A DNA stretch of 64,000 bases from positions 8,997-72,996 of the forward strand of contig JADKKE010000015.1 of NCBI GenBank assembly GCA_016720655.1. Reading direction: 5' to 3'. Positions 16,766 to 24,964 of the stretch are shown here, one piece after another. The translations under genes were made by a program, and so were the position numbers. The notes under the pieces are model-generated. The model saw only the letters and a list, made by a program, of their open reading frames with translations. It was not told the origin of the DNA and did not search any database. This DNA is from Bacteroidota bacterium. Lineage in GTDB: Bacteria; Bacteroidota; Bacteroidia; AKYH767-A; 2013-40CM-41-45. The first letter of the stretch is position 1; each line of letters opens with the position of its first letter.

Positions 16766-17674
16766 TTAATGATTCATTTTTCCATGCACTATAATTCCGG
16801 CACGGATTCCCTGAAAAGGGAAATCATGCAAACCCCATTGATACCAGAGTTTGTAATCGATATGCTTTTGTTTCACTTTAAAAACCGCGCGATACACCAT
16901 CGGTTGATCACCATTATTAAAATAGCCTGAATAGCCGCCAAACTGCTGAGCAATCGAAATCTTTTTGGAACTGAAATCAAGACCAATTCCATAGAGCACT
17001 GCATCGTTTTGCAAATGCTGAATATCGTAAGTTTGATAGGAATAAAATCCTCCCATAAAGTAAGGACGAAGAGCGAATTCCTTTTCTTTATTGATTACAA
17101 TGTTTTTTCCAAACGAAAGATCGAAGAAATACCCGGCAGCATCGGTGTAGCGTGCATCACGCAATCGTGTACCGGAAGCAGAGCGAAAGGCTAGTTCCAG
17201 ACTGATGTCCGGCCATGTGCTTTTATCTTTTAGAATCGAAATGTGCATGGAAAAATAAATATCTCCGCCTGCACTTCCTTTTCCGCTTCGGGTGCGGGCT
17301 GCGCGTACATCACGGGTGATGGTATCTGTTTCAAAAAATTCTATCGGGACAACATACATTTCCAGACCAACTTTATCCTGATGCAATGGAATATACACTC
17401 TTGAAAACAGGTCTGTGGTTTTATCACCAGTACTAAATTGGTATCCTGCCAATTGCTCCACCTGAATTTCATCCGAAAGCCTCCCATTCTGAATGTCCGG
17501 AACAGGCAAAGCATTGGGTCCCATGAATGCAGAAGAAATGGTCATGTACTGCTCCCAGCTTGTATGTCCGTCCCACTGATGAATAGCATTCCACCAACTG
17601 AAATCTTCGCCGGTCTGCGCTGCAAGAGCGCACGGAAAGATGAGTAGTAAGAATGTCTTCAGAATTCGCTGCAT
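16766..17674 (-). CDS. Outer-membrane beta-barrel-like protein, function unknown
   Basis: 302 residues from ATG at 17674: MQRILKTFLLLIFPCALAAQ is a signal peptide. The rest alternates polar and hydrophobic residues in short strands ending in aromatic residues (DLFSRVYIPLHQDKVGLEMY, KEFALRPYFMGGFYSYQTYD, AVFKVKQKHIDYKLWYQWGL), typical of an outer-membrane barrel. The open frame continues upstream to 18253 but that part is antisense to ybeY and has no signal peptide. No family name recognised. Confidence 0.7.
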   Translation of the reverse strand: MQRILKTFLLLIFPCALAAQTGEDFSWWNAIHQWDGHTSWEQYMTISSAFMGPNALPVPDIQNGRLSDEIQVEQLAGYQFSTGDKTTDLFSRVYIPLHQDKVGLEMYVVPIEFFETDTITRDVRAARTRSGKGSAGGDIYFSMHISILKDKSTWPDISLELAFRSASGTRLRDARYTDAAGYFFDLSFGKNIVINKEKEFALRPYFMGGFYSYQTYDIQHLQNDAVLYGIGLDFSSKKISIAQQFGGYSGYFNNGDQPMVYRAVFKVKQKHIDYKLWYQWGLHDFPFQGIRAGIIVHGKMNH

Positions 17675-17750
17675 GCCTGAGAATCTTTTTTTCAAATGTA
17701 CAAAGGTCTGGCACATTTCATTTGTATTTTCGTGCCATAGAATCCGACAA

Positions 17751-18169
17751 ATGAACATACATTTTTTCAAAGAAGAAGTAAAATTTCGACTGCTACACCA
17801 GGATGGGCTCAGAAAATGGATCATCAAAGCGATTCGTTCGGAGGGATACCAACTGGAAAACCTCAATATCATCTTTTGCAGCGACAAAAACTTTTGCAGA
17901 TGAACAAGGATTACCTGCAGCACAATTATTACACAGACATCATCACATTCGATCTTTCTTCTGTGAAGAAGATCGTTGAAGGTGATATTTTTATTTCTGT
18001 TGAAACAGTGTTGACAAATTCCAAACGATTTAAAACCACTTTTCAGGATGAATTGCATCGTGTGATGATCCATGGTGTGCTTCATCTGCTCGGTTATTCC
18101 GACAAGAATCCAAAAGCGCAGGCCTTGATGAAGAAGATGGAGGATAAGTGGCTGGATAAGCGGGGTTGA
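17751..18169 (+). CDS. ybeY: rRNA maturation RNase YbeY, one frameshift
   Basis: Endoribonuclease for 16S rRNA 3'-end maturation. The zinc-binding region is HRVMIHGVLHLLGYSDKN, matching the HGxLHLxGY motif; the third ligand position has the SDK form seen in Bacteroidota rather than DH. The frame starting MNIHFFKEEVKFRL stops at 17903, but one added A in the run near 17886-17890 joins IIFCSDKK to LLQMNKDYLQHNYYTDIITF. Divergent from the barrel protein gene and downstream of the HATPase, a conserved neighbourhood. Confidence 0.88.
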
Positions 18170-18189
18170 GAAGGTTGGTCCGATTGCTG

Positions 18190-18565
18190 ATGCGTTTTTA
18201 AAACCGCAGAGATCACAGAGATTTTTCCGCGAAGGTCGCAGAGAAGCGTACACAATCTTTGCGCTCTTTGCGGTTAAACCTTTGCGTCCTCTGCGAGAAA
18301 ATTATTATTTTTTTATTGCTAAAGTGTTTTTAAACCGCAGAGATCACAGAGATTTTTCCGCGAAGGTCGCAGAGAAGCGTACACAATCTTTGCGCGCTTT
18401 GCGGTTAAAACTTTGCGAGCTTTGCGAGAAAATTATTTTTTTGTATTGCCATGGCGTTTTTAAACCGCAGAGATCACAGAGTTTTTTCCGCGAAGGTCGA
18501 AGAGAAGCGTACACAATCTTTGCGCGCTTTGCGGTTCAAACTTTGCGAGCTCTGCGAGAACTAAA
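18190..18565. repeat. Three ~131-bp tandem copies of a CTTTGCG/CGCAGAG repeat
   Basis: Copies begin at 18200, 18332 and 18462 (AAACCGCAGAGATCACAGAG). Each holds an arm of CGCAGAG units and an opposite arm of CTTTGCG units, so each copy can fold into a hairpin. A 112-residue open frame here is only the translation of the repeat. Confidence 0.85.
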
Positions 18566-18588
18566 ACCCCTTAAATCCCCGGATGCAC

Positions 18589-19566
18589 CTAGAAATGATT
18601 CCACAAAACCGCCCCGATAAAAATCCAAAGCATCAGCTCCGCAGCCCACAGTCTCTTTTTTGCCGAAACAAAATAATAAGCATAGAACACTGCCAGAGGA
18701 ATTGACAGCGATACAAAATGAATCCAGGCAATTTTATGTATGAGCAGAATGGCAGCACCATTGATCAGGAGAAAGAAAAAAACAATCTGCTGATACGTTC
18801 GTGTTCTGATGATGTTCTTGAAATAATTACTCCGGAGTTTGACAAGAGAAAACAAGAGCAATGCACCCATCACCACGAGCAATACCTGTTCGGCCGGACT
18901 AATAACAAGATTTAATTGCGGCCAAAGGTGTTTGAATTTTCCGATGTACTCCTTCCAAAAAACGATCAACTGCTGTTTCCAGAAAAAATAAACGCTGACA
19001 AAAAAATACGGAAGAAAAAACGCGATGAACATCACCAGCCATTCTCTTGAGCTAAAAGGCCGGAGCAAACTCACTGCGAGCAGCAACAGAATATAGACAG
19101 GAAGAGCAGGAAGATAAAGCAAGGCAGCGATTGCAAGTAAAAAGGCGCTGTCGAACAAGCCCTTAACAGGCGATTCATTTTTAAACAAAGAAAAGATCTT
19201 GTCGAAGACTCGTAAAAAAATCAGGTTAACAACATGGACAGGGTGAATTTCCAGAAATGTTGCCGATGCCGAAATCACCAGGACGAAACAGAGCGAAGGC
19301 AAATAAGAGTTCTTGTACAAAACTTCATGCTTGTTGAGCAGTAAGTTGAGGTAGATCGCTTGCAGACTGATCATTCCTCCGAAAATCAGGAAGCGGAGAA
19401 AGGAAGGCATGGCTTCCATGAAACCGGCTATCAGTCCCCACAAAGGCATCACGGTTTCGTCGTGCGACACCGGCATGTTCATGGCCCTTTGTCCCCATAA
19501 GATCAAGACGATGAAGGGAATAACAATAAGGGCTGCCGGTTGCGGGGATTTAAAAAAGCGAATCAT
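18589..19566 (-). CDS. DUF6427-type polytopic membrane protein
   Basis: 325 residues with about eight to ten hydrophobic segments, starting AALIVIPFIVLILWG and ending ELMLWIFIGAVLWNHF. The pattern and the start MIRFFKSPQP followed by a membrane helix fit the DUF6427 family of Bacteroidota inner-membrane proteins of unknown function. It is divergent from the 55-residue membrane protein at 19646; the promoters share the 80-bp gap. Confidence 0.65.
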   Translation of the reverse strand: MIRFFKSPQPAALIVIPFIVLILWGQRAMNMPVSHDETVMPLWGLIAGFMEAMPSFLRFLIFGGMISLQAIYLNLLLNKHEVLYKNSYLPSLCFVLVISASATFLEIHPVHVVNLIFLRVFDKIFSLFKNESPVKGLFDSAFLLAIAALLYLPALPVYILLLLAVSLLRPFSSREWLVMFIAFFLPYFFVSVYFFWKQQLIVFWKEYIGKFKHLWPQLNLVISPAEQVLLVVMGALLLFSLVKLRSNYFKNIIRTRTYQQIVFFFLLINGAAILLIHKIAWIHFVSLSIPLAVFYAYYFVSAKKRLWAAELMLWIFIGAVLWNHF

Positions 19567-19594
19567 TGGTGTTAAAAGTAGAGAATTTTAAGTG

Positions 19595-19623
19595 TTGAAA
19601 ATCCGGAATTCCTCCTATATTTG
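19595..19623 (+). promoter_or_regulatory. Promoter of the 55-residue protein gene
   Basis: TTG at 19595-19597, 18 bp, TATATTTG at 19616-19623; start codon 22 bp further. Confidence 0.65.
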
Positions 19624-19645
19624 CCCATAGAAATCAACAAAAAAA

Positions 19646-19813
19646 ATGGACGGATTCTGGTACTTTCTCGGCGACTTCTTCACAGGAATCTTTAAAGCGG
19701 TTCCTTTTATGGGCTTGTGGTTTAACAAGTTCCTGATTGTCATTGGCTTCATTGCTTTTTTCGCATGGCTCAATTACATGCGTCAGAACAAAGAAGTAGA
19801 GAAGTTTGATTGA
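19646..19813 (+). CDS. 55-residue membrane protein, DUF6341-like
   Basis: A short real gene: MDGFWYFLGDFFTGIFKAVP, then a membrane helix (FLIVIGFIAFFAWLNYM) and a charged tail RQNKEVEKFD. It has its own promoter and terminator. Size, single C-terminal helix and the place next to DUF6427 resemble the DUF6341 family found beside DUF6427 in Flavobacteriia. Function unknown; perhaps a partner of the neighbouring membrane protein. Confidence 0.7.
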   Translation: MDGFWYFLGDFFTGIFKAVPFMGLWFNKFLIVIGFIAFFAWLNYMRQNKEVEKFD

Positions 19814-19840
19814 AAATTCTTGGCTATTTATTAGGCTGTT

Positions 19841-19874
19841 AAAATCCTGTCTCCTTTGGAGGCGGGATTTTTAT
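19841..19874 (+). terminator. Intrinsic terminator
   Basis: AAATCCTGTCTCC pairs with GGAGGCGGGATTT around TTT, followed by TTATTT. Lies 28 bp after the stop of the 55-residue gene. Confidence 0.85.
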
Positions 19875-19884
19875 TTGTGTAGTG

Positions 19885-20215
19885 GTTATTAAGTTATTGA
19901 GTTATTAGGTTATTTCTGGTCATTTAAATTAGGATGGAATCATAAGAGTTGATCTATTCTATTGATAGAAGTTATTGTGTTATTAGGTTATTAGGTTATT
20001 TCTGGTCATTTAAATTAGGATGGAATCATAAGAGTTGATCTATTCTATTGATAGAAGTTATTGTGTTATTAGGTTATTAAGTTATTTCTGGTCATTTAAA
20101 TTAGGATGGAATTTTAAAAGCATAAAGTTTTATAAATAGAGGTTTTAAATTTAGTGAGACATTAATTAGAAAAGGCACAAATAACTTAATAACCCAATAA
20201 CTCAATAACCTATTT
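19885..20215. repeat. 86-bp tandem repeat flanked by GTTATTA octamers
   Basis: The phrase TTTCTGGTCATTTAAATTAG recurs at 19913, 19999 and 20085 (period 86 bp). Between the copies run GTTATTAA/GTTATTGA/GTTATTAG units; the inverse unit (AATAACTC...) is at 20180-20212. The block fills the gap before purD. Confidence 0.85.
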
Positions 20216-20271
20216 TTAAAATGTTCGTCACCAATTAAAAATCCGCCGGAATTAGAATGACCACAAATAAC

Positions 20272-21552
20272 TTAATCCGAAAGCAGATCCAACCCTACAT
20301 CCCTCCGAAAATATGCTCCATCAAAAGAAATTTCTCCCAGACTACGATACGACTTTTCTCTGGCTTCTTTGATATTCGCTCCGAAGGATGTAATGGCAAG
20401 AACTCTACCGCCTGCAGTTACAATAGAATGATCTTTCTTCGTTGTGCCGGCATGAAACACAAAACTATCCTGCACATTTTCGATTCCATTGATCACTTTG
20501 CCTTTCTCGTAATCGCCGGGATATCCTCCACTCACCATCATCACCGTGACAGCCGTGCGCGGATCAATTTTTAGATCGATGGTAGAAAGTTTTCCTTTTC
20601 CCGTTGCAAAAAACAATTCCACAAGGTCTGTTTGAATGCGTGGAATCACAACTTCCGTTTCCGGATCGCCGAGACGCACATTGTATTCGATGACGAATGG
20701 ATCTCCGTTCACATTCATTAGTCCGATAAAAAGAAATCCTTTGTAGTCGATACCGTCTGCAATCAGACCTTTCACAGTTGGGATCACAATTCGTTCTTCA
20801 ACTTTTTTCAGAAATTTTTCATCCGCAAAAGGAACAGGTGAGACCGCGCCCATTCCACCTGTGTTCAAACCTGTATCTCCATCACCAATTCGTTTGTAAT
20901 CTTTCGCGGACGGAAGAAGTTTATATGTTTTACCATCGGTCAAAACAAAAACAGAAAGTTCGATGCCTTTCAGAAATTCTTCGATCACAACTTTCGCACT
21001 GGCATCACCAAATTTTGCCTGTCCGAGCATTTCATCGAGTTCGCGATCTGCATCTTCAAGAGATGTCGGGATTACAACACCTTTTCCCGCAGCCAGACCA
21101 TCCGCTTTCAACACATAGGGCGGAGAAAGTGTGCGCAGGAATTTTTTTGCCTGTGGAAGCTGGTCTTTTGCAAACGTTTGATACGCAGCCGTAGGAATGC
21201 TGTGCCGTTTCATGAATGCTTTTGCAAAATCCTTACTGCCTTCCAGTTCCGCGCCTGCCTGAACAGGTCCCACAACAGGAATTTTATGCAAGACCGGATC
21301 CGCCAGAAAAAAATCATGTATCCCTTTTACCAATGGCTCTTCCGGACCCACAATCACCAGGTGAATATCTTCTTCCATCACCAATTTCCGAATTCCCTGG
21401 AAATCAGAAGCCGCAATACTCACATTCACACCACATTCCGCTGTGCCTGCATTTCCGGGCGCGATGAACAGATGTTCACAATGTTTGCTTTGTTTCATTT
21501 GCCATGCAAGTGCATGTTCACGACCACCGGAACCGAGGAGAAGGATATTCAT
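20272..21552 (-). CDS. purD: Phosphoribosylamine-glycine ligase (GAR synthetase)
   Basis: Second step of purine synthesis: ATP-dependent joining of glycine to phosphoribosylamine. 426 residues, full length. N-terminal MNILLLGSGGREHALAWQ is the family start; VIVGPEEPLVKG, the ATP-grasp part (YVLKADGLAAGKGVVIP, VVIEEFLKGIELSVFVL) and MGAVSPVPF and GDPETEVVIPRI are all present. Monocistronic, with repeats downstream. Confidence 0.96.
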   Translation of the reverse strand: MNILLLGSGGREHALAWQMKQSKHCEHLFIAPGNAGTAECGVNVSIAASDFQGIRKLVMEEDIHLVIVGPEEPLVKGIHDFFLADPVLHKIPVVGPVQAGAELEGSKDFAKAFMKRHSIPTAAYQTFAKDQLPQAKKFLRTLSPPYVLKADGLAAGKGVVIPTSLEDADRELDEMLGQAKFGDASAKVVIEEFLKGIELSVFVLTDGKTYKLLPSAKDYKRIGDGDTGLNTGGMGAVSPVPFADEKFLKKVEERIVIPTVKGLIADGIDYKGFLFIGLMNVNGDPFVIEYNVRLGDPETEVVIPRIQTDLVELFFATGKGKLSTIDLKIDPRTAVTVMMVSGGYPGDYEKGKVINGIENVQDSFVFHAGTTKKDHSIVTAGGRVLAITSFGANIKEAREKSYRSLGEISFDGAYFRRDVGLDLLSD

Positions 21553-21656
21553 GTATAAAATAAATTAATTCTTAACAGTAAAATTCCATTTCATTCACCG
21601 GATCAAAAATAGATATAAAAACTGCAATGACTAGCCATCAAATGATCAATAGTGCC

Positions 21657-21687
21657 AATAAAAAAAACCTGCCATAAAAAGCAGGTT
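21657..21687 (-). terminator. Terminator at the end of the exopolysaccharide operon
   Basis: On the minus strand AACCTGC-TTTTTATG-GCAGGTT is followed by a run of eight T. It lies 31 bp after the stop of the response-regulator gene 21718-22227. Confidence 0.9.
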
Positions 21688-21717
21688 AGGGGGCGGGGCA
21701 AACGGGGGTGTTCTATA

Positions 21718-22227
21718 TCAATGAATGAACCGGAAGCTTAATGCTACCAGCACAACAATTCCAAACAAAGTCCAGGCGAAACGTTTGTTTTGTTTCTTTA
21801 CTGTTTTACGGAGTGATTTTACTTCCTTACGAATCGACAATACACCATTGAGGTTAAACATCACCTTGTCCAGGTTATCGAAAGCCATATCGTCTTTCAA
21901 GACATAATCATAAGCGCCGATTTTTAACAAGTCGACTACCTGTTTCACATCTTCCATCGAACTGAGCATTACGACTGCCTGTTCGGGGTTTCTTTCTTTG
22001 ATGATTTTCAAGTAATCAAAACCTGTTTTTGCAGTCTCGTCATCCACGTTGAGATGGAAATCAAGCAAAACCACATCCGGGTTTTCTTCAAATGCAAGCA
22101 TGCAATCTTCTCCATTGTAAAATAGCTTCACTTCACAATCAGGGTACTGCGTCAAATGATTTTCAATCATCGATGCATACATGCGATTGTCTTCTACTAC
22201 AAATATTTTTTTCTGTTTGGTGTTCAT
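21718..22227 (-). CDS. Response regulator receiver with C-terminal membrane tail
   Basis: 169 residues. Receiver domain (KKIFVVEDNRMYASMIENHL, phospho-acceptor Asp in DVVLLDFHL, VVMLSSMED, conserved Lys in YDYVLKDD). No DNA-binding output domain follows; instead a basic coiled stretch (RKEVKSLRKTVKKQNKRF) and one hydrophobic helix (WTLFGIVVLVALSF) at the end. So it is probably tethered to the inner membrane. It closes the exopolysaccharide gene cluster; a paralogue of the same design opens it at 41729-42223. No sensor kinase is nearby. Confidence 0.85.
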   Translation of the reverse strand: MNTKQKKIFVVEDNRMYASMIENHLTQYPDCEVKLFYNGEDCMLAFEENPDVVLLDFHLNVDDETAKTGFDYLKIIKERNPEQAVVMLSSMEDVKQVVDLLKIGAYDYVLKDDMAFDNLDKVMFNLNGVLSIRKEVKSLRKTVKKQNKRFAWTLFGIVVLVALSFRFIH

Positions 22228-22232
22228 GGTAT

Positions 22233-23358
22233 TCAGGCGTTCAAAAGGTGTTTAATAAATTGATTCGATTTTTTATAGGCATCAATGTTTTGGGCTGCTT
22301 TTTCCAGACGTTTGCGGGAACGTACGAGGTGTGCGATCGTAAGCGTTTCCGCGAGTGCAACTGCAAAGGAAAAAAGCAAGACAACAATGAGCGTAGTATT
22401 TAAGGGTTGAAAAATCCAGGAGAAGACGAGAAATAAAATTGTGGTGGCATACATCGCGATACAAATTCCAATGGAATTCAAATTGTTTTTTTGTAACAAA
22501 TGATGCAAATGTCTGCGGTCAGCACGGAAGGGAGAATGTCCTTTCGTCATGCGAATGCTAAATACCCGGATGGTATCAAATACCGGAAGAAAGAGAAATC
22601 CAACAAGCAAACTAAAAGGATTGCTGATTTTTAAAGTCTCTAAAATGTGTTCAGGAATGGATAACATTCTTATTCCAAAGATGGCGAGCAGGAAACCAAG
22701 CATTAAAGACCCGGTATCGCCCATAAATATTTTTGCGGGATGAAAATTGAAATTCAGAAATCCAAAAATGGAAGCGGCTAGAATTGTCGAAAGTGCGCAG
22801 AAGAGCATGTCTCCTGAAAAATAGAAGATGATGGAAAATGCAATTGCTGCAATCAATGAAATTCCCCCGGCTAATCCGTCTACTCCATCCACAAGATTGT
22901 ATGCATTGATTACTGCTGTCACAAACAATACCGTCACAACATATTGCATCAGCACAGGCAAAGCATGAATTCCGAACAATCCGTGCAAGTCGGTCACACG
23001 ATAACCGCCGATCGCAATAAGCAATACAGCGAGCAATTGAAACAAATATTTTTTTCCCGGCGCTCAGGGAATGAATGTCATCCCACAAACCGGTTGCAAA
23101 CAATACAATCATCGCGGGAAATAAATACTTCACCTGATCGATGGTTCCGGAACCAATCCAGAAGAATCCTACAGTAGCAAAGGCAGCAAAGATGGCAATG
23201 CCTCCCAAGGCCGGGATGGCTTCCTTGTGTTGCTTGCGTCCATCCGGACGATCCAGCAGATTCCTTGACTTCGCAGCAGAAATTACATAGGGAATTAATA
23301 AACGTGTAATAAAATAACTGCTGAATAAAGAAAGTAATAGGTAAGTAGTTGTGTTCAT
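22233..23358 (-). CDS. WecA/MraY-type sugar-1-phosphate transferase, one frameshift
   Basis: Starts polysaccharide repeat-unit assembly by moving a UDP-sugar (commonly GlcNAc-1-P) to undecaprenyl phosphate. Seen: GRKQHKEAIPALGGIAIFAA, GLWDDIHSLSAGKK (the DD motif), NAYNLVDGVDGLAGG, FMGDTGSLMLGFLLA, and the HLHHLLQ loop typical of WecA-like enzymes. About ten membrane helices. The frame breaks at an A7 run (23049-23055); one base fewer joins AGKK to YLFQLLAVLLIAIGG. Probably a sequence error. Confidence 0.85.
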
Positions 23359-24566
23359 GCGTTCGCCGTTCTCCTTTCTTCAAAAACATTGGCTTGTTGC
23401 AAATGGCGGAATCCATACCGTATCGCTGTCTCGACAGGAATCGCCGCTGCGCGTGGTGTAACAGGACGTTTTGCAAATGACGTATTGAGTACAAAACGAT
23501 AGCGCTGCGCAATTGCATCCCAGGTATAGCGACGAGCTGCAATTTTTTGCATTGTAACAGCAAGCGTTTTTAGTTCCTCTGAATTTACATGTTGTAACAT
23601 CGCCAACAATTCCGATTCACTTCGGAAATAGCGGCTTTCCTTCTGTCGTCGCACGATTGAAATTCACATCGAAAGCAAAAACAGGAAGTCCCAGGTACAT
23701 AGCCTCAACGAGTGAAGGATTTGTTCCTCCCGCGCTGTGACCATGTACATACACTGTGCAATTCGAACGCAATACATTCAATTCACGCTGATCGTAAATC
23801 GGATCCAGCAGAATGAGATTTGAATTGGATGAATATTTCTTGCGCAGATTTTTACTGTATTCACTGTTATTCCAGTTTCCTACCATCACCAATGGAAAAC
23901 CTGAGAAATTTGCAAAGGCTTCCAATACCATTGGATATTGTTCTCCGGTTCAATTCTGCACACTTTAAATGCATACTGACTTCTCAGAAAATCATAGTTC
24001 CCGGAATTTGAAACAGAAATTTTTTCGCGCGAACAATGATCCGCACCATACGCAACCAGATGACTCAGCGTTTTGTAATGAATTGCGGTGTATCGTTGAA
24101 TTGCTGCATTGTCGGTAATGTCTGCATCCGAGAATTTTACAGCACAATATTCTGACAGCTTTAAAAATTTTCGAACCAACCAGCTCCATTTTTGTCTCCT
24201 CCACTCCATCCCATCAATGTTCACAATGATTTTCTTTTTTGTAAACATTTTGATGAAAGGCAATAGAATACAACCACTCACACCAAGGATCAATAATTTA
24301 TCTGCATAACGCAATGCATGCAGAATAGAATAGATATCATAAAAAATACTCTGCAATCCATTTGCATTTAAAGGAACATACTTCAATTTTGCTCCGTTAA
24401 ATTCTTTCATGCGTTCATCGCGATGGTAATACGAAGAACTGCAATACACAGTGAGATCGTAATCCGAATGCAATTCATCCACCAAATGATGCGCGAGCGT
24501 TTCAAAACCTCCGTAACGCGCCGGCACCCCTGCTGTCCCAATAATGGCGACTTTTGTCTTCTTCAT
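23355..24566 (-). CDS. Glycosyltransferase (DUF1972 + GT4), two frameshifts
   Basis: About 400 residues from ATG at 24566. The start MKKTKVAIIGTAGVPARYGG and GFETLAHHLVDEL is the signature of DUF1972-type rhamnosyltransferase-like GT4 enzymes; NIDGMEWRRQKWS and the late GGTNPSLVEAMYLGLPVFAF (the E-x7-E-like donor site) follow. Breaks at about 23933 (one C missing, giving IPMVLEAFANFSG when restored) and about 23638 (one A missing, giving EGKSRYFRSE). The end overlaps the start of the WecA-like gene. It likely adds a sugar to the lipid-linked repeat unit. Confidence 0.82.
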
Positions 24567-24576
24567 GCGTTCGGAA

Positions 24577-24945
24577 TTATTTGTATTGATTAAAAAAGAA
24601 ATCGATGAGCTGACAGAGTGCATCGCTCTTGTCAGGTGATTTTCCGGAATTGTATTCCTGAATCACAACTTTCATTTCCTGCGTAGTGATGATCTGGTTT
24701 TTGTCTTTGTCATAGGATGTAAATTCCTTTGGCAATGCACGCGATGCTTCCATCCTGAAAATAACAGGAAGAGCTTCCACAGGATGATTCAGACTTGCTG
24801 AAAAATCACGGATTGCTTCCAGTGAATTCGTATCGAATTTTTTAGAGAAGCCATCTGCCGAGCGGGAATTTGCATCCGTCGCCGACAAATGAAAGGATAT
24901 CGTTAATCCGGCGATAACCAGACCAAGTGTTCGAATGAGTTTCAT
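24577..24945 (-). CDS. Small secreted protein with one EF-hand-like loop
   Basis: 122 residues. Signal peptide MKLIRTLGLVIAGLTISFHL. Near residue 80, YDKDKNQIITTQEMKVVIQE fits a calcium-binding EF-hand loop (D-x-D-x-N-x-x-I-x-x-x-E). No other motif. It lies 10 bp before the glycosyltransferase start and just after the T9SS protein gene, so it may be co-transcribed with them and act at the cell surface. Confidence 0.65.
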   Translation of the reverse strand: MKLIRTLGLVIAGLTISFHLSATDANSRSADGFSKKFDTNSLEAIRDFSASLNHPVEALPVIFRMEASRALPKEFTSYDKDKNQIITTQEMKVVIQEYNSGKSPDKSDALCQLIDFFFNQYK

Positions 24946-24964
24946 GTTCTTTGTGCTTGATTAA

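Noticed and set aside
17675..18253. N-terminal extension of the barrel protein to 495 residues
   Set aside because: It is antisense to ybeY and would place the clear signal peptide in the middle of the protein.
18282..18620. 112-codon rightward ORF
   Set aside because: Translation of the 131-bp tandem repeat; repeats itself and has no independent start context.
18190..20215. Possible CRISPR arrays
   Set aside because: The tandem blocks at 18190 and 19885 have no unique spacers; whole 131-bp and 86-bp units are repeated. No cas gene in the window.
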